NCBI GenBank assembly: GCA_030737875.1 | Contig: CM060919.1 | Coordinates: forward strand, 806,045,160 to 806,109,159 | Direction: 5' to 3' | Length of the DNA: 64,000 nucleotides | DNA from: Allium sativum | Lineage: Eukaryota > Streptophyta > Magnoliopsida > Asparagales > Amaryllidaceae | Shown here: positions 58,536 to 64,000 of the stretch, one piece after another | How the letters are laid out: each line of letters opens with the position of its first letter | How positions within the stretch are numbered: the first letter of the stretch is position 1 | Program-made: the position numbers and the translations under genes | The notes under the pieces: model-generated | Seen by the model: the letters and a program-made list of their open reading frames with translations, nothing else | Database searches by the model: none | What the model was told of the DNA's origin: nothing

Positions 58536-61271
58536 TGTAACGACCCAAAGAATTTTCGGCCCCGAAAATCGATATAAATACTTTTACCGTATCTTATACC
58601 GATCCTCCAAATACCGAAAACACTGGAGCGTCTAGAAAGAAGTTAGAGGGTGAGATAAGAAAGAAAGAAATAATAGAATAGAAGAAGAAGAAGAACCAAC
58701 ACAATATAGATTCTTACATCGCAGCGGAACAAAATATAATACATAAATAATCTTTATTGAGAGCTTTTGAAAATACTTACAATATCAGAGTACAACACAC
58801 ATCTGGACAGTTTTGATAATCTGTCCTCATATATATATAATCTCACAGCGGAATATCATTCGTCTGAACATCTTCAGTTTGTCTCTGGACTTCGCAGCAC
58901 CTGATAACCTGAACCTGTACACCTCGGTCTAACCCGAGCATTTTCAAAACATCGGGTCAGTCTGGTGGACCAGAGTGAGAAAAACTCGCACAGCATTTTA
59001 GGGTATCAAACAATTGATTTTTAAGTTAAAATCCTTTCGAAAGAAAAGGTAATCGTAAGACCGATCCACACATAAATACGGACGGTTTTTACCTTACTAT
59101 AACCCAAACCAGTTTTCGAAATCAATATCTTTCTGATATTATCATAGTGTCTAAATACAAGTAAATATCAATCTAGTGGAACGCTTGCATCTCACGTTCC
59201 ACGTATATAAATACAATCAAAACCACAGGCGCTTATTGGAGATTGGATTCCGACCTTGACAAGGTATGGGACCACCTGCCGCTCGTGTATCTCTAAAGGC
59301 GAATACACTGGGTTCAACAAGAACGTCTTGCAACCCGGCCCTCACATGACCGACCACTCATTTCGCTTGAGTGTATCGAATGTATATCACCAACGGTTGG
59401 ACTCAAACCACTATTCCCGAATGGGCAGAATCGATAGAATAAGAAACAAAAGGAATTTCTCTAGATAGGTGATTATACACCCTAATGGGAGCGACCCACA
59501 TAGCCATGCTGCCTGCCCGATTTTTGTCATCTCCCAGTTGATGAGGCTTGAGGTCAGAACACATCTGGTCATCATACACTTTGAATGCCACATCGTCAGA
59601 TCCGCCAGATCACACTGATTGACGTCCACAAAAATACTCTAGTTTATTTGGCTAGAGAATAACCATTTCTCCGCCATCAACTATGGTACGTGTGGAGAAA
59701 TCAACGCGTGTAAATCCTTCGGAAATACTCTGTCAGACATCCGTCCATACAAGTCATCCAGGAACAGGATGAACCGAAGGTACTTTCCTACTGCATCCAA
59801 TATAGGAATCACCCCATGGATTAGTAGCGAGAAGTCCTTGCAACCCGTAGATTTCACCCACGACAGAACCACAGTTTAACTCTGACCGCGATCCAGAGAT
59901 TATTAGCGGTCCTTCCGTTTATGAAAATCCACAGTCTTCAATGCTCCATCTCGATCATCTTCCGAGCTCTTCACGTATTTGTTGGCCGGAATGGTTTTCG
60001 AATATAAATTCGATCCCGGTCTTTCCATACCAAAAATCGTATTAGTCAACTTCGATAGTCAGTGATTTAACTATCGAATAACAATAGTGTGAATACAACA
60101 CTTGACACAACTCGACCACTTTAAAATATACTTAACGATATAAAACAAATTTTCTCTGATTAACTCTGTTTGAATTACTTTGATTGGTTACTCTACTTAA
60201 CTAACTCGACTTATTTAACTCGATTAGCTTGACTTAATTACTCCTATTGATTAATTTATACTTGACTGCTCGACTCTAGATCGCAGCGATCACAATGGTA
60301 ACGCCTGATTCCCTCAGGAAACATCCGACCGCCGTAGGCTATCTGCGGCCCTGCGAATTACGCTAGCAGTCGTACGCAATGGAACTCTTTCTGAATAATT
60401 AAGTTGACTAACTTTACCTTTAATATTATACTCAATCATCTCTTAATTGAATACAATTGTTCAATATAATTTGAAACCAATATTTTATAGAATGACCCAT
60501 TCTATATCTCCTCGCTCAACTCCCTTTTAACTCTGTTACTAGGGAAATAACATCTCATATCATTTACTTTACTTTAAAAAAAGAAACATGTTTCCAACCT
60601 TGTTTTCCAACTCAAACCAACCCCTTTTACCAATTTTCATTCCTTTCGGGAAATTCCCTTTTTAAATCCCGTTGATACCATTAACAAGTATTTCTCCTTT
60701 TAAATCAAGGTTTATCCCACATTCCATTTGTAAACCTGGTTTATCCATCTAAACCCCTTTATATTTCCAAAACAATTACTTACTTAAATATACCTAACTT
60801 AAGAAGTAGGTAATTAAATCTAATAATTCATTTTTACATTTACTGTGTAAAATCAGTTTTATTTACAAAGATAAATAAAATATCTTTAAAATCTTCTTAG
60901 AATTCAAACAATCATTTGTTAAATGAATTTATTTAGTTCATCAACAAAGTAATGATAATACCCAACTTAGTTAACACTATTGAGTTGGTCAAAGTTCAAA
61001 ACACGCCGACTCCTTCAATCTATTCCATTTAATCTCCTTTTTTTTAAATTAATTAAAATATAATTAATTTAAATAACTTCATTTAACTGTGCATTTAACA
61101 CAATAATCAAGTACCTAACCACTAGGTTATCCCTTGCTTATGTTCAAATAATTCTGGTTAACATAAGGGTTTGTTTTCCAAACAATCCCCTTTATAAACT
61201 TTAAGTAAATAAATAATTCATATTTATTTCTTTATATAGTTTTCCAAAACATATTTAGTCAAGAATATATA
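58536..61271 (-). mobile_element. E4 5' LTR, left 2736 bp, cut by G2
   Basis: Copy of 51834-54580. It stops in 'aagaatatata', where G2 inserted; the 3' LTR continues past this point with 'tactttaatattttcg'. The rest should resume beyond the right edge of the window. Confidence 0.9.
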
Positions 61272-62066
61272 TGTTGGCTAGCTTTTTGACCAAGCCACCA
61301 AGGTTCACACACAAGAGGAAAGTATGAAACTACATTCCCTAAGTACATGAAGGAACGGATCGCACCATCGACTCGCCCCTCACCGGATCGCACCTCATCG
61401 GATCGCCCCCATTTCATCAGCGAAACGACACCTCTATGTGATTCGATCCGTACATACATTACTGCCCAGTATAGACCGATCCGATCCCCTGATGCATGGC
61501 GAAGCCTCTGACCCGTTCAAGCACGAGCTAGTCTTCAGCGATTCGAGATGCACGGATCCGGCGACACGTGTCCCCAACCGTCATTTTGACTGATTCTGCC
61601 CATTTGCTCGATCCGATTTTCGAGGGGATCGCGACACCTGTCCACAACGGCTAATTTGACTATTTCTTCATTGGCTGCGATACGATCCGATGTTCTCGGG
61701 ATTCGTGCCACGTGTTACCACGATCCGCCTGCCAAAATCAGCTATAAATAGCCCGGAGCTTGGCATTTTTGAGAGATTTTTTGGCAATATTGAGGACTGA
61801 TTCCGCCATTATTGTCATACTACCATTTCTTATCAGTTTTATTACTAGATTACTGAGAGAAATCACAATGGTAAAAGCGAGCTAGAGAGAGATCATTGAC
61901 TGTACCAGCATTCAAAGTATAATCAATAATATACAAAGTGGACGTAGGCTTGTTAACGCCGAACCACTATAAATTCTGTGTGTTTTCTGCTTTTTCTTCA
62001 TTCTTCAGTCAAAACTCTATAAAAGTCAGAATGATTTGGGTGTTAGGTCCAAATTTTGATCTAACA
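61272..62066 (+). mobile_element. G2 5' LTR (795 bp), Tat-like Ty3/gypsy
   Basis: It starts TGTTGGCTAG at 61272 and ends GATCTAACA at 62066. The primer-site region follows immediately, then gag. It is rich in CGGATC/GATCCG strings and unusually CpG-rich for this window. The target-site candidate on the left is ATATA (61267-61271); the other copy lies outside the window. Confidence 0.85.
61743..61751 (+). promoter_or_regulatory. TATA box of the G2 LTR
   Basis: TATAAATAG in a plain context, 472 bp into the LTR, with about 315 bp of R-U5 after it: good placement for an LTR promoter. Confidence 0.65.
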
Positions 62067-62090
62067 TTTTGGTGCTTTCACTGAGAAAAC
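62067..62090 (+). other. G2 primer-site region
   Basis: TTTTGGTGCTTTCACTGAG directly after the LTR; G1 has the same with small changes. The tRNA is not named here. Confidence 0.65.
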
Positions 62091-62144
62091 AATCCTAAAG
62101 CTTCAACTATTCAGTTCTTTGAAGATTCCAGCGACTTGGATATC

Positions 62145-63847
62145 ATGGCTGGAAAGAGATCTAAGGAAGTACGAGCTTCACGAACCAATGAAACCGCGAA
62201 TGAAGCAGTCGAAGAAAGTGTGCACGAGCTAGGCAATGAGGGAACATTGGATCGCGGAGCGCCGGGGGCGAACCGATCCGATGAAGACGCCACGCTACGA
62301 GTTGACGAGAACGAGGCGATCCGGACTGCTGAAGGGGTTGTTACTCGATCCCGAGATAACGCCTCGAATCCTCCGCGTACCGTTACCACGAACCGATCCC
62401 AGGGGGGCACTACGAGCCACCATCCTCGATCCACAGCGATCCGAATTAATGATCGGACTACAACTCGACCTGGAAAGGAGACTATGGCTTGCTCCTACCG
62501 TCCTAGCCCCTCCGCTCGACCTGGCTCAAGCTCTTTGCGCATAAGAGAAAGTGATGATGACCAATATGACCCTGCTGCTCCCGTTACTGAGGGGGATCTC
62601 TCTCGCTTTTCCGAAATGTGGGGGAGACTGTTTGATGAATTGGCTGCCCAAAGGCAGGAAAGCTCCGTTCTGCGATAAAATTTGACCGCTATGGATAGAA
62701 GGCTTAATGATCTCGTAAGGCAAAGGACGCCGCCAGCTCGTCCGCTCACTCCAGGATATTCTTATTCGTCAGAGGAATCGCCGAGACCTCCACGGCGACC
62801 ATATGAGAGACCCGAAAACATAGAGCAGCTTCGGTTCGGGACCCTGCCGTCACGAGAAGAAGAGACACTGGGTGCAGGGCCCTCAAACCATAATGTGAAC
62901 AATCGCGCCGCAACTCCCAGAGCTCGAGCTGCGGACGGTCCTGTACAGAACAGACTACCTCAGCCCCGTCGTCGTGCAAATGCTCATGGTAACAGGGGGC
63001 AACGAAGCCCAATCCGAGCCCCGGATTTTGGACTGCTCCCGGAAGAGAGATTAGAGAACCCCACCGAGCAAGAAGCACTGACCCTGAACCTCCGCTGACC
63101 AGTGCAAATGTTGCAGCTATGATCCATCAAATTCTAGCGGATAGCCGTGGACAACGGAATGAAGATTGGGGAATCGACCGCAGTCACACCCCTTTCACTG
63201 ATGATATTTTGGATGCGACTATCCCGAGGCGTTTCAACATGCCACAGATGAACCGATACGCAGGTAGGTCTGATCCCGTCCAGCATCTGATGAGATATTC
63301 TTGGTCAATGACCGCTGCCGCAGCTTCTGACGCTGTCAAGTGCAAAGCATTTCCCATATTCTTGGAGGATGTAGCATTGTTATGGTTTACTTGCTTACCA
63401 GCAAGATCGATTTCTAGCTTCAGGGAGTTGAGTGAAAAGTTCGTAGAACAATTCCGCATCTATGCACAAAAGACAAAGAGTGTGATTGACTTGTTCCTTG
63501 TCAAGCAGCGACCAGGCGAGAGTTTCAGGGTGTACTTAGACCGTTTCAACTTGGCCGCTACTGAAGTTAAAGGTCCCCATGAGCCAACTGTTGTCGCAGC
63601 TCTGATTGATGGAGTAGATAAAGACACTGAATTTGGGAGATACCTGGCAGGCAAGCCACCCCATACTAGAGAGTTATTCTACGAAAAAGCTAACGTACAT
63701 TTACGTCGGGAAGAAGTATATGCTAACCGAAAGGCAAAAACGGCCGATAAGGAGGAAATCCAGAGCAATGTCGCCATTAAGCAGATAGGAGACAGCTCGA
63801 GGAAGGTCGAGGTTAATGTCGGAAATCGGAATCAGGGTGGTCGTTAG
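62145..63847 (+). pseudogene. gag: G2 gag, three broken pieces
   Basis: Gag of a Tat-like Ty3/gypsy element. I take the ATG at 62145 (MAGKRSKEV) as start; the frame is also open a few codons further 5'. Piece one (62145-62678) is charged and disordered and ends at a TAA in the same frame as piece two (62682-63098), which is Pro/Arg-rich. Piece three (63119-63847) is in another frame and holds the conserved domain: PFTDDILDATIPRRFNMP, LWFTCLPARSISSFRELSEK and FRIYAQKTKSVIDLFLVKQ, with RPGESFRVYLDRFNLAA. After the TAG at 63845-63847 the same frame goes on open (Asn/Arg-rich) to the window end. So there are two nonsense changes and one frameshift in a copy that otherwise looks fresh. Both stops are one substitution away from Gln codons. 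Confidence 0.82.
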
Positions 63848-64000
63848 TCAGGGAACAATGATAATAATAGTAATGGAAACAACCGGAAGAGGAACCGAGG
63901 GAACGACTCCCAGAGAAGGACTCGTCCCAGGGCCTTTGAGAGTTATACGCCAATAAATGATACTCTGAAAAATATCTTCATGGATTCGTACAACGTCCTC
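63848..64000 (+). mobile_element. G2 continues past the window edge
   Basis: The gag frame continues after the TAG as an Asn/Arg-rich, nucleic-acid-binding type stretch (NGNNRKRNRG) to base 64000. Whether pol follows cannot be seen. Confidence 0.6.

Overview
The window looks like repeat-dense plant (angiosperm-type) nuclear DNA. I see no intact host protein gene. The evidence is a set of nested LTR retrotransposons with tRNA-iMet primer sites, a Sirevirus-like Ty1/copia element with an extra 3' ORF, two Tat-like Ty3/gypsy gag regions, a tRNA-derived SINE, telo-box/site-II promoter motifs and a strong AT bias. The species cannot be named from this.

Most of the window belongs to one family of non-autonomous LTR elements, which I label E1 to E7. 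They have very long LTRs (about 5.7-7.1 kb where measurable) around an internal domain of only about 1-1.4 kb with no recognisable gag or pol. E1 (13006-28180, minus strand) is complete: LTRs of 7069 and 7073 bp, a 1033-bp interior, a polypurine tract, an iMet primer site and a 5-bp TACAA target duplication. E1 sits inside the 3' LTR of E2 (9578-13005 plus 28181-30811; interior 30812-32248; start of its 5' LTR at 32249). E2 sits just inside the older E5 (about 4850-9577). E3 (32423 to about 34710) cut into the 5' LTR of E2. E4 (51834 to 61271 and beyond) has a 5737-bp LTR and a 965-bp interior. E6 (LTR end at 4387) is an old plus-strand relative. E7 (1-2196) is a partial, shorter LTR.

Other elements: a 228-bp SINE with a 16-bp target duplication inside E2; a truncated gag-only Tat-like element G1 (about 34711-39723) with a tandem array of about 74-bp units; a 10.5-kb copia element C1 (41063-51528, minus) with decayed gag, protease, integrase, RT, RNase H and a 3' extra ORF; and a young-looking Tat-like element G2 (61272 to the window end, plus) that interrupts the second LTR of E4. 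Unassigned, probably older sequence lies at 2197-4387 (perhaps the E6 LTR) and at 39724-41062 plus 51534-51833.

The most interesting signal is structural. Diverged E-family LTRs carry short hairpins whose stems differ in sequence between copies but remain paired, while loops and flanks stay alike. The interiors share a motif block just downstream of the primer site. This is what one would expect if these coding-less elements persist through RNA structure (packaging, dimerisation or RNA processing) and borrowed proteins. That functional reading is inference; the inverted repeats and their co-variation are read directly from the sequence by eye.
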